From: Acidobacteriota bacterium
GTDB lineage: Bacteria; Acidobacteriota; Blastocatellia; Chloracidobacteriales; Chloracidobacteriaceae
NCBI GenBank assembly: GCA_016208495.1
Contig: JACQXX010000030.1
Coordinates: 41,114-105,113 of the forward strand
Length of the DNA: 64,000 nucleotides
Direction of reading: 5' to 3'
Shown: positions 25,910-34,851 of the stretch, in pieces
Layout: each line of letters starts with the position of its first letter
Position numbering within the stretch: the first letter of the stretch is position 1
Program-made: the position numbers and the translations under genes
Notes under the pieces: model-generated
Seen by the model: only the letters and a program-made list of their open reading frames with translations
Databases searched by the model: none
Told to the model about the DNA's origin: nothing

Positions 25910-27691
25910 ATGAGCCGTCAGCCACCGCGATGGATTGCGATTTTATTTCCGCTGCTCCTTCTTGGGTTGCTGATTGGTGTCAATCTGGCTGGACTTTGGG
26001 CCAATCATCAGTTGCGCGAAGCATTTGTCGCTGAACGCGAGCACCGCTACAAAGCCGAAACCCAGATCATTGCCCTGCGATTGCAGTTTTTGATTCAGAA
26101 ATATGGCCCGTCCGCCATCACGCCAGCCAGTTTGGTCGAATTGCTACATCGTCAACACCTCACTGCCCTTCTGGTTATTTCACAGCCATCCGGGATCGTG
26201 GCGCAGGCCAATACAACCCCTCCAACCACATCACCCACGGCACCACCTTCCTCGGCAAACGCCTCTCAGGTTTTGCGCTATCCACTGGTTGATACCGAAG
26301 GTCGGATCTGGGGGCAGGCTGAATTTACCATTGCACCTGATCGAATGAATGTTGCCCAACTGGCCTCCAGGGCGATTTTTGAAATCCCGCTCTGGCTGGT
26401 CAGCAGTTTACTTGTGTTCTGGATTGCCAAACAGGCACTTAGTTTTTTGCGCCAGCCTTCTGAACTCGAAGACCCTTCCCTGCTGACCGACACTTCTGAA
26501 GTCCGATTTGTGATGGAAGGCTATCAGCAAATGATTGACCGGCTTCAGGTAAAAGGGAAAGAGCTAGAACGTCAGCGTGAAGCGGAACGTGTGCGGGCCG
26601 AATCAAGTGAACGCTTCAGCGACCGCCTGGTGGTCAGTATCCCCGATGCCCTGATTGTGGTTTCAATTGACGGCCTGGTTTCGATCACCAACCTTGAAGC
26701 CCGGCGACTGTTTGTAAAAGTTGACGGAGGGTTGCCGCTCCCGGAACCCAAACCTACCTCGGTCCCATTTCAGGATTTCTTTGCCGGAGCACCTGCCATT
26801 GCAACGTTGGTGGCGGAAGGGTTGCGCACCGGAGAAACCCAGCGTTCAACTGAGGTGAGTGCGGAACTGGGTGGGAAACGGCATTACCTTGAAGCCAGCG
26901 TTTCGCCGATTCCAGGTCGGGCCGGCACCTGGCAGGGGGTGTTATGCCTGGTAAGTGACAAAACCGAAATCGTCGAACTCCGCCACGGACTACAACTTAA
27001 AGAAACGCTGGCGAGCCTGGGAGAAATGGCTGCCGGGATTGCCCATGAGTTTAAGAACTCGCTGGCCACGATTTCCGGATTTGCGCAAATGATTGAAACT
27101 GATACCGATGCAGGATTGGCCCGGCCCGCCCGGGCACTTCGGACCGAAGTCACTCATCTCACCCAGGTGGTGACGGATTTCCTGTCTTTTGCCCGTCCTC
27201 AAGATACCCAGTTTCATCCGGTGGACCTGCAGGAACTCCTTGATGCCTGCTGTGATCGGCTTCGACCAGAAGCCGAAAAACGGCAGGTCCAGATTGTACT
27301 CACTGGGAAATTTCCCACTGTCGCGGGTGATGCCACACTGCTTGGTCGGGCATTTCTCAATTTGATCCAAAATGGCATCGAAGCCATTCCCGACGAAGCA
27401 GTTTTTCGGGAGGTCCGCATCACGAGCGACCCGATTGACCCAGGCGACGAAGCAGTCCAATTTTGCCGAATTACCATCACGGATACCGGCTCTGGGATTC
27501 CGGCTTCCGATTTGGCCAGCGTATTTATTCCCTTTTTCACAACCAAATCGCGTGGATACGGCATTGGACTGGCTATTGTGCAAAAAGTGTTTGTAGGTCA
27601 CAATGGACGGGTTGAAGTCGCCAGCCAGCCAGGGCACAGCACCACCTTCACGTGCTATTTGCCCTGCAATCGAAATCTTTCAAGTCAGTAG
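25910..27691 (+). CDS. Membrane sensor histidine kinase (PilS/NtrB type)
   Basis: A 593-residue inner-membrane kinase. TM1 is at about 10-30 (WIAILFPLLLLGLLIGVNLAG), a periplasmic sensor of about 130 residues follows, and TM2 is at about 160-182 (IFEIPLWLVSSLLVFWIAK). After a coiled linker comes a PAS-like domain (VVSIPDALIVVSIDGLVSIT). HisKA carries His379 in AAGIAHEFKNSLATISGFAQ and the HATPase has FLNLIQNGIEAIPD, ITDTGSGIP and GYGIGLAIVQKV. The HEFKN form of the H box is typical of NtrB/PilS-like kinases that pair with sigma-54 activators, and one is encoded about 1 kb downstream. With pilD upstream, a role in pilus regulation is plausible. Confidence 0.9.
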   Translation: MSRQPPRWIAILFPLLLLGLLIGVNLAGLWANHQLREAFVAEREHRYKAETQIIALRLQFLIQKYGPSAITPASLVELLHRQHLTALLVISQPSGIVAQANTTPPTTSPTAPPSSANASQVLRYPLVDTEGRIWGQAEFTIAPDRMNVAQLASRAIFEIPLWLVSSLLVFWIAKQALSFLRQPSELEDPSLLTDTSEVRFVMEGYQQMIDRLQVKGKELERQREAERVRAESSERFSDRLVVSIPDALIVVSIDGLVSITNLEARRLFVKVDGGLPLPEPKPTSVPFQDFFAGAPAIATLVAEGLRTGETQRSTEVSAELGGKRHYLEASVSPIPGRAGTWQGVLCLVSDKTEIVELRHGLQLKETLASLGEMAAGIAHEFKNSLATISGFAQMIETDTDAGLARPARALRTEVTHLTQVVTDFLSFARPQDTQFHPVDLQELLDACCDRLRPEAEKRQVQIVLTGKFPTVAGDATLLGRAFLNLIQNGIEAIPDEAVFREVRITSDPIDPGDEAVQFCRITITDTGSGIPASDLASVFIPFFTTKSRGYGIGLAIVQKVFVGHNGRVEVASQPGHSTTFTCYLPCNRNLSSQ

Positions 27692-27834
27692 TCAGTAGTC
27701 AGTAGTCAGTAGAAAATCCAAAGCCTTAAAGCCTATTGTCTGCCTTTAAGAAATTATTCATAAATACCACGACTAGAACTGAATCCACCTGGCACGAATA
27801 TCATTGTCCCAACACTTGATCACTGACTACTGAC
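27685..27834. repeat. Inverted AGTCAGT heptamer arrays
   Basis: Four AGTCAGT units (27685-27711) overlap the kinase stop region, and the opposite ACTGACTACTGAC lies at 27822-27835. The spacer between has no gene. The same unit recurs at 42681 and 51602. Confidence 0.75.
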
Positions 27835-27883
27835 GAAAAGTCGTCCAGCCTTTTTACTTTTCTTGATTTTGGAGGTCTTTTGT

Positions 27884-28564
27884 ATGTCGGACATACTTGC
27901 TTCACTTCGTCAACCACTCTCAATTTTGCTGTTCTGCGGGTTCGTCGGAACAGGTTCAGCAACGATTCTGGCCAGAGATCTGACCATCCCGTTGACCATC
28001 CAAATCCAGGAACCTTCCCCTTCACAGCAGCAGCCACCAGCCCAGCAACCGACAAAACCCCGAAAGAAGGTGTTTACCAACGAAGATTTTGGTGCACCGC
28101 CAGCGGAAGAAGCCAGGGAACAAATGTATAAAAAGGCATCTGAAGAACGGGCTGGCGAAGAAGAAGCCTGGCGAGCCGAGGTAAAGGCGGCCCGGGAAGC
28201 AATAAAGGCAGCTCAGGAGGAGAAAAGCGCTCCGAAAGAAATAAAACCGGAAATCGCTGCTGAGCCAAAATCAGACGTCCACCCAGATTTGCTCTTGATC
28301 GAAAAGCTTTCAAAGCCTCAATCGAACCAGACCGCAACCACGTCAACCCCATCGGAACCAGAAACAGATCCAGTGGCCGAGGCTGAAAAACGCCTTGAAC
28401 GATTACTGGTGCAAGGTCAGGACAAGGGATTTCGTGAAACCCCACCGCCGCCACCTCCACCCAAGGTAGAAGAAGTCAAAAAAGAAGAGCCTAAAAAAGA
28501 TGAAAAGAAAAAAGAGGAGAAGAAAATAGAAGAAGAACCCGTGGAAGAACCGATCAATCAGTAA
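27884..28564 (+). CDS. Exported Pro/Glu/Lys-rich low-complexity protein
   Basis: A 226-residue protein from the ATG at 27884, which follows TTGGAGGTCTTTTGT; the frame is open from 27863 but the Shine-Dalgarno falls inside that part. A hydrophobic segment at about 12-30 (PLSILLFCGFVGTGSATILA) is a signal peptide or anchor. The rest is disordered: a Q/P-rich stretch, a charged helix (EEAWRAEVKAAREAIKAAQEE), an S/T/P linker, a poly-proline run and a C-terminal K/E tail. Its shape, anchor plus proline-rich arm, resembles TonB-type or periplasm-spanning linkers, but no TonB C-terminal domain is present. It lies between a sensor kinase and an NtrC-type regulator in the same direction. I do not recognise a family. 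Confidence 0.65.
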   Translation: MSDILASLRQPLSILLFCGFVGTGSATILARDLTIPLTIQIQEPSPSQQQPPAQQPTKPRKKVFTNEDFGAPPAEEAREQMYKKASEERAGEEEAWRAEVKAAREAIKAAQEEKSAPKEIKPEIAAEPKSDVHPDLLLIEKLSKPQSNQTATTSTPSEPETDPVAEAEKRLERLLVQGQDKGFRETPPPPPPPKVEEVKKEEPKKDEKKKEEKKIEEEPVEEPINQ

Positions 28565-28594
28565 CCCCATTTGGGTGTGAGGTTGGATTATTTC

Positions 28595-28630
28595 AATATC
28601 CCCGCAAAATCAGTTTGCGGGGATATTTCG
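28595..28630 (+). terminator. Perfect 14-bp stem-loop after low-complexity gene
   Basis: AATATCCCCGCAAA (28595-28608) and TTTGCGGGGATATT (28614-28627) are perfect reverse complements with a 5-base loop. The T tract is short, so it could also be a processing or bidirectional site. It lies 31 bp after the stop and before the NtrC-type gene. Confidence 0.75.
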
Positions 28631-28722
28631 GAAGTGCATTTCATTGAAATGAAAGAACCTCTCGCCTCATAACCATCACCTACCAGACTTTCCAAACTTC
28701 TGACTCCCCAATTCCAGCTTTT

Positions 28723-30102
28723 ATGGCTGATATTCTGGTTGTTGAAGACAAAGATTCCCTCCGTGAAATGCTGTGTATGACGCTTGAACGGGCCGGGTAC
28801 AGCGTTGCCGAAGCTGGCGACGCTGCCCGCGCCCGTCGTGCGTTACAAGATCAGCTCCCCCAACTGGTCCTGACTGACCTGCGCATGCCGCACGGTGGTG
28901 GACTGGAAGTTTTGCGGATCACTAAAACGCTCGACCCAGACCTCCCAGTAATTATTCTGACGGCGTATGGCTCAATTGATGAAGCCGTCCAGGCCATGAA
29001 AGACGGGGCGCTTGACTTCCTGCAAAAACCCGTTGATTCCGAACATTTACTCCTGGTGGTTGGGCGTGCGATTGAAGCCCAGCGATTGCAACGTGAAGCC
29101 ATCTTACTCCGTGAGGAATATTCAAAACGCTATGGCTTTCCGCGGATTGTGGGCGATTCACTCGTCATGCAACAGGTCAGCAAGCAAATTCAGCAGGTAG
29201 CCACAACCAGCACCACCGTGCTCCTGCTTGGCGAGTCAGGCACCGGCAAGGAACTGTTTGCCCGGGCGGTTCATCACCTCAGCCCGCGTGCCAACCGGCC
29301 CTTTATCGCCCTTAACTGTGCGGCAATTCCTGAAACCTTGATTGAAAACGAACTCTTTGGCCACGAGAGAGGTGCCTACACGGGTGCTGACAGCCGCCGG
29401 GCTGGAAAGTTTGAACTGGCTCAGGGTGGGACTATTTTTCTGGATGAAATTGGTGAATTGCCGCTGGCCGTCCAGTCAAAACTCCTGCGCGTGATTGAAG
29501 AACGCACCATTACCCGGATCGGCGGAAGCGCTGAAATTGCAGTTGATGTCCGCATTGTCACCGCCACCAACCGCGATCTGAATCAAGCAGTTGCAGACAA
29601 GACGTTTCGTGAAGATTTGTTCTTTCGGCTCTCAATTTTTCCGGTGCGGATTCCTTCCCTGCGGGAACGCCGGTCTGATATTCCACAACTGGCCGAAAGC
29701 TTTGCCCAACACTATGGTCGCGAGATTCGCCGGAGCACCATCAAAATTTCGGACGAGGCGATGCGTTCGATGGTCGCTTACGACTGGCCAGGCAATGTCC
29801 GCGAACTCAAAAGCTGTATCGAACGTGCCTGTATTCTGTGCAATGGAAAAGTGATCGAAGCCAGAGATTGTTCGCTCTTTACACCCTCGCAGCAAAAGAG
29901 TCGCACAGATCGGTTTTTGGAAGGCATTGACTTTGGTGGGACGCTTTCTGAAGTCACCGACCGGGTTACCCGGATGGTCGAAAAGCGCAAAATTGAACTG
30001 ACGCTCGAAGAAACCAGCTTTAATAAAACCCGGACGGCTGAGCTGCTCGGCATCAGCCTGAAAACTCTGGCGTCGCGAATGAAAGACTTGGCGATTGAGT
30101 AA
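28723..30102 (+). CDS. Sigma-54-dependent response regulator (NtrC/PilR type)
   Basis: A 459-residue activator of sigma-54 promoters. The receiver (1-120) has Asp52 in VLTDLRMPHGGG and the lysine in LQKPV. The AAA+ domain (about 140-370) has Walker A GESGTGKE, the sigma-54 contact loop as GAYTGA in HERGAYTGADSR (GAFTGA with a common F to Y change), Walker B GGTIFLDEIGEL and the arginine-finger region. A Fis-type helix-turn-helix lies at the C-terminus (FNKTRTAELLGISLKTLASR). The probable partner is the kinase at 25910-27691. With pilD upstream the pair may correspond to PilS/PilR, controlling pilin genes that are not in the window. Confidence 0.93.
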   Translation: MADILVVEDKDSLREMLCMTLERAGYSVAEAGDAARARRALQDQLPQLVLTDLRMPHGGGLEVLRITKTLDPDLPVIILTAYGSIDEAVQAMKDGALDFLQKPVDSEHLLLVVGRAIEAQRLQREAILLREEYSKRYGFPRIVGDSLVMQQVSKQIQQVATTSTTVLLLGESGTGKELFARAVHHLSPRANRPFIALNCAAIPETLIENELFGHERGAYTGADSRRAGKFELAQGGTIFLDEIGELPLAVQSKLLRVIEERTITRIGGSAEIAVDVRIVTATNRDLNQAVADKTFREDLFFRLSIFPVRIPSLRERRSDIPQLAESFAQHYGREIRRSTIKISDEAMRSMVAYDWPGNVRELKSCIERACILCNGKVIEARDCSLFTPSQQKSRTDRFLEGIDFGGTLSEVTDRVTRMVEKRKIELTLEETSFNKTRTAELLGISLKTLASRMKDLAIE

Positions 30103-30215
30103 CCGCTGAGGGCCTGGGGCTAAGGGCCATAAGCGCCAGGATAAGAAACCCCGTGTCCTTTCCGTTGGCATTGAATGACGCTCTTGTCGGGCTTGGGTCT
30201 CGTTGCGGGCCGTGA

Positions 30216-30276
30216 CCGTGGGCTTCGCACCACGGCTATTGAACAACGACCCTGCGGGCCTGAAATCCTTATCCTG
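30216..30276. repeat. 61-bp inverted repeat, left arm
   Basis: This arm (CCGTGGGCTTCGCACCACGG, then CAACGACCCTGCGGGCCT) is the reverse complement, with few mismatches, of 32529-32589. Both arms are 61 bp. Each lies in a spacer, and together they enclose exactly the DUF5678-like gene and the methyltransferase gene. Confidence 0.8.
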
Positions 30277-30330
30277 GCGCTTATGGGGCTAAGGGCTGAG
30301 GGAAATACAATTTTTCCAATCAGTTCCCCT

Positions 30331-30681
30331 TTATGTTTCTTTCCAGTACATCTTGTTTGGATCTGGAACGTGGGTAATGAAACAATCTTGAATACCCATT
30401 CTTTTTACTTCTTCAACCACTTCTTTTCGGGTGATGCCAAACGTGAGGAGCTGATCACCATCGAGCGCAACATACTGATCAGTATACTCAAGCTGATGAG
30501 ATTTAATCCATTCAACGGATTGCTTTCGTTTTCTGGCCCTTTCTTGATCAATAGCTTCAGGGTTAGTTCCCTGGTCCGAGGCGGTTGCATCTTGAAGAAG
30601 ATAGTTTACCAGGGCAATTTTTTCAGTTGAGGTAAGGGCCTGGGCCTGCTGCATCAGTTCAAGCAAAACTTGAGAAGACAT
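30331..30681 (-). CDS. DUF5678-like small protein
   Basis: A 116-residue protein from ATG 30681, which has GAGAGGTAAT directly upstream; the frame is open to 30717. The N-terminus (SSQVLLELMQQAQALTSTEK) is helical, and the centre (WIKSHQLEYTDQYVALDGDQLL) matches the pattern W-x-x-x-H/N-x-x-x-Y-x-x-x-Y/W-V-A-L-x-G of DUF5678. The end (GIQDCFITHVPDPNKMYW) fits too. The family's role is unknown, but a second member at 50853 is coupled to a Doc toxin, so an antitoxin-like role is possible. The gene is 68 bp after the methyltransferase gene in the same direction, inside a pair of 61-bp inverted repeats. Confidence 0.65.
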   Translation of the reverse strand: MSSQVLLELMQQAQALTSTEKIALVNYLLQDATASDQGTNPEAIDQERARKRKQSVEWIKSHQLEYTDQYVALDGDQLLTFGITRKEVVEEVKRMGIQDCFITHVPDPNKMYWKET

Positions 30682-30749
30682 ATTACCTCTCATCTTTCGG
30701 GTGGGTTGTGATTGCAATCAATCAACTTCTTATTCTACCCATTTGATTT

Positions 30750-32498
30750 CTATTCCACCAACGCCACCCGACTGCGCTTAATGGCTGCCGAACGGTTTGG
30801 ATACAGCCCGTCAATCGTTTCAAGCAGCGTCGGATGATGGGCCGCAATGTCTTCTTCAAGCGGAACCCGTCCAAGCTGGCGTGCCAGCGATTGCAACCGC
30901 ATTTCAACTTCTTTCTTTGAGCCATTCAACTTTGGTTTCGTAATGCGCGCCCGTGGAACTTCAAGCACACCAGCCGTTTGAGCCTGGGCTTCCATCAAGG
31001 CCAGATTGCGGCGGGTCAGTTCCACATAAGTTGGATCCAGATCAAGCATCACAAAATTTCGCCCCAGCTTTCGCGCAGCCAGCGCGGTTGTCCCGGCACC
31101 GCTAAATGGATCAAACACCAGTCCGCCGGGTTTGGTCGTCAATTGGATGACTCGCTCCATGAGTTTTTCCGGAAGCTGGCAGGGGTGTGCATCCCGATGG
31201 CGCTTGTGCCGGATGCGTTGAATATCGCTCCACACATCAGACAGTTCAACACGGGTGTCATTACCGTCTATGGTTCGGCTGCGCACGCATTTGGGTCGCA
31301 AACAATAGATTGGTGCATTTGGCGCCATCACGGCGCCAGGTTTTGGCTCTTTGCCCAACGGCGAATAGTTGACGGTGCCCTTCCCGCCAGTTTTGGTGTA
31401 GTACAGCAACGCATAATGGGCCGGCATCAGCTTGCCGCGTGGTTCAGAGAGGGCATCCCACACAATCCAGTGCCGGAACTCAAGCCGTTCATTCAGAAAT
31501 GCCGCCTGATACATCGCCCATTTGGGTAAATTGAGCGTCAGGAGCGCCCCGCCCGGTTTGAGCGTTCGGATGAGTCCGTCAAGCCACGCCTGGCACCAGT
31601 CAAGGTACTCACGCTCAGCCAGACCGTCGTCACATTCGCCATAGGGCTTGTTCAAATTGTAAGGCGGGTCGGCAAAGACCAGATCGAAAATACCTTCCGG
31701 ATACAACTCCGCCACACGATTGAGGAACGACACGCAATCACCCTGATAGACCTGATTGGGTTCGAGTGTGGTGAGGGTTTGCCATTCAGAAGTTGGAACC
31801 GCAATCGGATCCGTCTTTGTTTTCAACAAGAGCGAAGAGGCGATGCCCGACTGCCCTTCGATGACGTGCAAGAGTTTGGCTTTTGGTTTGTGAACCAGTG
31901 CGGCAATGCGTTCCAGCACCGATTCCGGCAGCAAGTGGCTGGTTAATTTGTGTTTTGGCAGATCACGCCAGATATCGGACATCGCCGTCCCAAGCGGATT
32001 CATGAGGTGCTTTTTGCCACCCCAATCTTTCAGGTTCAACCCACAGGCCGCACAGAAGGCATGAGGAACCCGAACCGTCGCCGTGTTGAGCTGAAACCGC
32101 GTTGGTGTTTTTCCTTCAGATTTGCATTTATGAAACAAAAGCAAGCCTACATGTGATGGCTGAAGCGTTTCACGGCGTGGCGCGTCATCCAGATCAAGCG
32201 CAATCCAGTACTTGAATACCAGCGAACACCGCTCATCCTTCAGCTCAGACAGAAACATGCCATACAACGGCAATTCGTGCGGCAGGCCATACACGAGCAG
32301 AAATCCGCCAATTTCGACCGCGCGGGCCAGTTCGGTCAACGCCTGTCTGGTGGCTTCGGTCAATTCGTAAGCGACGGGCGGTTCGCCGGTTTGTTTGGCA
32401 CGCGGATCAAATTTGGTATTGACCACCACCGCCCGCTGGCTTTCGGGTTTGAGTCTGGCAAGTCGTTTGAGTGTCGGATTGGAAAGCGTGGTCCACAT
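30750..32498 (-). CDS. DNA methyltransferase (N4/N6 type, beta-like motif order) with extra N-terminal half
   Basis: A 582-residue protein. The C-terminal half is a complete amino-methyltransferase: DPPYN at 277-281 (LVFADPPYNLNKPYGECD), a target-recognition region, then VFDPFSGAGTTALAARKLGRNFVMLDLD, so motif IV precedes motif I. DPPY favours adenine N6 methylation. The N-terminal 210 residues are themselves methyltransferase-like (EIGGFLLVYGLPHELPLYG, HVGLLLFHK, then FCAACGLNLKDWGGKKHLMNP with a Cys pair), but no catalytic motif is seen, so it may be a decayed second unit. The frame is open to 32612; the ATG at 32498 is chosen because upstream residues are repeat DNA. No restriction enzyme gene is adjacent, so it looks like a solitary methylase. 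Confidence 0.88.
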   Translation of the reverse strand: MWTTLSNPTLKRLARLKPESQRAVVVNTKFDPRAKQTGEPPVAYELTEATRQALTELARAVEIGGFLLVYGLPHELPLYGMFLSELKDERCSLVFKYWIALDLDDAPRRETLQPSHVGLLLFHKCKSEGKTPTRFQLNTATVRVPHAFCAACGLNLKDWGGKKHLMNPLGTAMSDIWRDLPKHKLTSHLLPESVLERIAALVHKPKAKLLHVIEGQSGIASSLLLKTKTDPIAVPTSEWQTLTTLEPNQVYQGDCVSFLNRVAELYPEGIFDLVFADPPYNLNKPYGECDDGLAEREYLDWCQAWLDGLIRTLKPGGALLTLNLPKWAMYQAAFLNERLEFRHWIVWDALSEPRGKLMPAHYALLYYTKTGGKGTVNYSPLGKEPKPGAVMAPNAPIYCLRPKCVRSRTIDGNDTRVELSDVWSDIQRIRHKRHRDAHPCQLPEKLMERVIQLTTKPGGLVFDPFSGAGTTALAARKLGRNFVMLDLDPTYVELTRRNLALMEAQAQTAGVLEVPRARITKPKLNGSKKEVEMRLQSLARQLGRVPLEEDIAAHHPTLLETIDGLYPNRSAAIKRSRVALVE

Positions 32499-32528
32499 GG
32501 TAGGGGTCAGGGTTTCAGGGGCTAAGCT

Positions 32529-32589
32529 CAGGATAAGGGGTTTAGGCCCGCAGGGTCGTTGTGTAATAGCCGTGGTGCGAAGCCCACGG
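32529..32589. repeat. 61-bp inverted repeat, right arm
   Basis: Reverse complement partner of 30216-30276. It sits in the 117-bp spacer between the cytochrome stop (32616) and the methyltransferase start (32498), so it may also lie in the methyltransferase leader. Confidence 0.8.
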
Positions 32590-32615
32590 AATACGGCCAG
32601 AGCGAGCCCCAAACC

Positions 32616-34160
32616 CTACAAGGTTTTGAGAAAAGCGATCAAGGCCCGTTTGTCTTCGGGTGAAAGGTCGAGGCCAAAGGTGTGACCTTTCACGGCTCGC
32701 GAAGTGACACCAGGGCCTTTCCAACCAGTCGGCACGTAGTCATCACGCAATCGTTTCGGGTCAAACCAGTCTTCAAGCGTCGCAATCGAGCCGGAATGTT
32801 CGAATGGCCCACGATACCACAGTCCTCTCAATGATGGAACCTTGTAGTAACCAGTTCCTTTGCGAGTTTTCAGCGCCAGCCCGGAATCTGTTCCAACCGA
32901 AGCCGGAAAGATGTCATATTGCTTGAGATGGGCTTTGGGTGGAATGAACTCTGTCGCCGGAGTCAGTTTATTGCTGGTGTAAAACGGCGGCGTGTGACAG
33001 GTCGCACAGGCTTGCTGGTCAAAGATTTGCCTGCCACGAGCGGCCAGTTCGTCAACTGGATTGGGACCTGGCGGAGGTTCAAGGGTCCAGAGGTATTTCC
33101 CAAGGGCATACATGGCTTCATCTGGAAAGCGAAAGAGTGCCACGCGTTGTTTTGGAGTCAGAAACTGATATGGACCAACCCGGTTCGCATCAACTCGTGA
33201 AACCAGAATCGCATATCGGGCGAGGTCTTCCGGTCCACGATTGAGATGGGTGCCAGTATTGTCGAGATACCGGCGATCTTTAATGCCATTCAAGTCCGGG
33301 ATTTTGGTCGGGTAATATGGGCTGCCATTAAAGCGGTGAACTTCACCACGGACAAAGCTCAGGTCAAGCTGGCCAGCTTCTTCATCGGTCATCGTTTTGA
33401 TGCGTTTGTGAATGTCATTTTTGATCCACGGCACCCCGTAGGAAGCATACAAATGTGCGGGCATCGGCAACAATTCCCGGCCACTTTTGCCGATTCGTTC
33501 AAAGGCTTTGCCAAAAAGAATTCCAGCGCCTTCAAAGGCCAGATTTTCATTTCCTTGCGCGCCACGAATGAGCAATCCATTGTCCATCACCCGAACGTGA
33601 CAGGCGGTGCATTCCGGCAGGCTGATTTTGAGTTTTCCATCGCGATCAACTACCCAGCGCAGAGCCGGAAGGATGCCCTCTTTGGTCATATTGAGACCAT
33701 CGCGTTTGAGTGCTTCCCGGTCGCTGATATAAGCCATGATTGCTGGATCATCCGACCGTGTTTCCGGCACATCCAGTTCGTCAAACACCCGTTGCCCGGC
33801 CTGAACCCAATCGGCTTCGGATTGAATTTTCTCCGGTTCGATCAGAAGCTGTGCGCCCTGTTGCTTGAGCCATTCGCGGTAGCCTTTCGGTTCAAAATCG
33901 GGATGGTACACCGGGTAGGTCCGCAGGTTATCAACCGGCAACGCATAATATTCTTTTTCAGAAACGTAGTGCGGTTTGGCCCCAATCCCGGCGAGCGGAA
34001 GCGACCACGTCGCCAGCAGTTTGTCATCCCAAATTTTGGGCACTTTTTTTGGCGGGTTCTTGGCCAGTTTTTGAGCTTCGGCAGTGAGCTGTGATGAACT
34101 GAAGCAACCACATATCCCGATAAAACACAGAAGAATCAACAGTTTTCCTATTCGTGGCAT
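32616..34160 (-). CDS. Di-haem c-type cytochrome lipoprotein
   Basis: A 514-residue exported protein. The N-terminus (MPRIGKLLILLCFIGICGCFSS) is a lipoprotein signal with a lipobox at ICGC, so it is anchored to a periplasmic membrane face. Two haem-binding motifs are present, CTACH at about residue 185 and CATCH at about 390. The C-terminal part (GTGYYKVPSLRGLWYRGPFEHSGS followed by LSPEDKRALIAFLKTL) is typical of the second haem domain of di-haem cytochrome c peroxidase/MauG-like proteins. Activity cannot be assigned; electron transfer or peroxidase-type oxidation is likely. It is a single gene; the methyltransferase downstream is separated by a repeat arm. Confidence 0.85.
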   Translation of the reverse strand: MPRIGKLLILLCFIGICGCFSSSQLTAEAQKLAKNPPKKVPKIWDDKLLATWSLPLAGIGAKPHYVSEKEYYALPVDNLRTYPVYHPDFEPKGYREWLKQQGAQLLIEPEKIQSEADWVQAGQRVFDELDVPETRSDDPAIMAYISDREALKRDGLNMTKEGILPALRWVVDRDGKLKISLPECTACHVRVMDNGLLIRGAQGNENLAFEGAGILFGKAFERIGKSGRELLPMPAHLYASYGVPWIKNDIHKRIKTMTDEEAGQLDLSFVRGEVHRFNGSPYYPTKIPDLNGIKDRRYLDNTGTHLNRGPEDLARYAILVSRVDANRVGPYQFLTPKQRVALFRFPDEAMYALGKYLWTLEPPPGPNPVDELAARGRQIFDQQACATCHTPPFYTSNKLTPATEFIPPKAHLKQYDIFPASVGTDSGLALKTRKGTGYYKVPSLRGLWYRGPFEHSGSIATLEDWFDPKRLRDDYVPTGWKGPGVTSRAVKGHTFGLDLSPEDKRALIAFLKTL

Positions 34161-34851
34161 ACTGATTCCTTTGCTCTTTCCAGATTCCAGAAAAAGACAT
34201 AAAAATGCTCTAATCCGCGAAGACCAGCTTCACTGGACCAGTCGAAACTCTGGAACCTGGCAACTTAATTTGAAGATTTGGCTATGGATAAGATTGGCGT
34301 GAATCCGCGGGGTAGTACTGACGAAGAGCACTGGTTGGATGTGTGTTCGAACTGCTACGGCTTGACGTAGCTTTGGAATCGGTTATAGATGCCAGTTAAG
34401 AGTTGAAGCAGTTTTTGGTTCTCAGCCCAGGAACTGGGCGCCGGCTCGTAGCCCAGGGCGAGTCTTCGAGCCCTGGGAATTCGGGTCATTTCCCACCTTT
34501 TCCCCGCCCGGCCAGCCGCCGTAGGCGGCGGCTGGCCGGGCGGGGGTGAGGAGGCAACGTTTTTCCAGGGTTGCACCCTGGGCTACAAGCTTGCCACCCG
34601 CTTCGTGGGTTCAAATCCGCTCATTTTTTCAACTCTTCAGTGGCATTAATAACAAATGAGTTCAACCGTGCCGAATATCAGGGGCTTTCAGCCTCTAACT
34701 TGAAAAATTTCAGGCAATTTGCACTTATGTATCCATTTGGTGCAATTCGCCAGACACTTTCTGGCGAATTCGATACTCTGTCTCCACAAATGGAGGGACC
34801 TGGTTATGTCCACATTACCGCTGAATCGAAAGCATTATTAAAGGAGTGACC
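34161..34851. other. Long intergenic region with an inverted-end element
   Basis: This 691-bp spacer holds the 258-bp element at 34389-34646 and otherwise no supported gene. A plus-strand frame at 34571-34849 begins inside the element and ends at the Shine-Dalgarno of the next gene; it has no recognisable features and was rejected. A hairpin CCAGACACTTTCTGG lies at about 34751-34765. Confidence 0.55.
34389..34646. mobile_element. Element with 19-bp terminal inverted repeats, copy B (258 bp)
   Basis: Left end ATGCCAGTTAAGAGTTGAA, right end TTCAACTCTTCAGTGGCAT. The interior shares CTTCGAGCCCTGGGAA, CCACCTTTTCCCCGCCCGG and GGTGAGGAGGCAA with copy A, and has a strong hairpin GCCAGCCGCC/GGCGGCTGGC. 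No coding sequence. Confidence 0.78.

Noticed and set aside
30175..30630. 151-codon plus-strand frame
   Set aside because: It crosses a repeat arm and runs antisense to the DUF5678-like gene, which has a good start signal.
33246..34094. 282-codon plus-strand frame opposite the cytochrome gene
   Set aside because: It is antisense to a well-supported di-haem cytochrome with two CxxCH motifs and has no family signature.
34571..34849. 92-codon frame ending just before the exported protein gene
   Set aside because: Begins within a repeat element, has no ribosome binding site or known domain, and its stop lies in the Shine-Dalgarno of the next gene.
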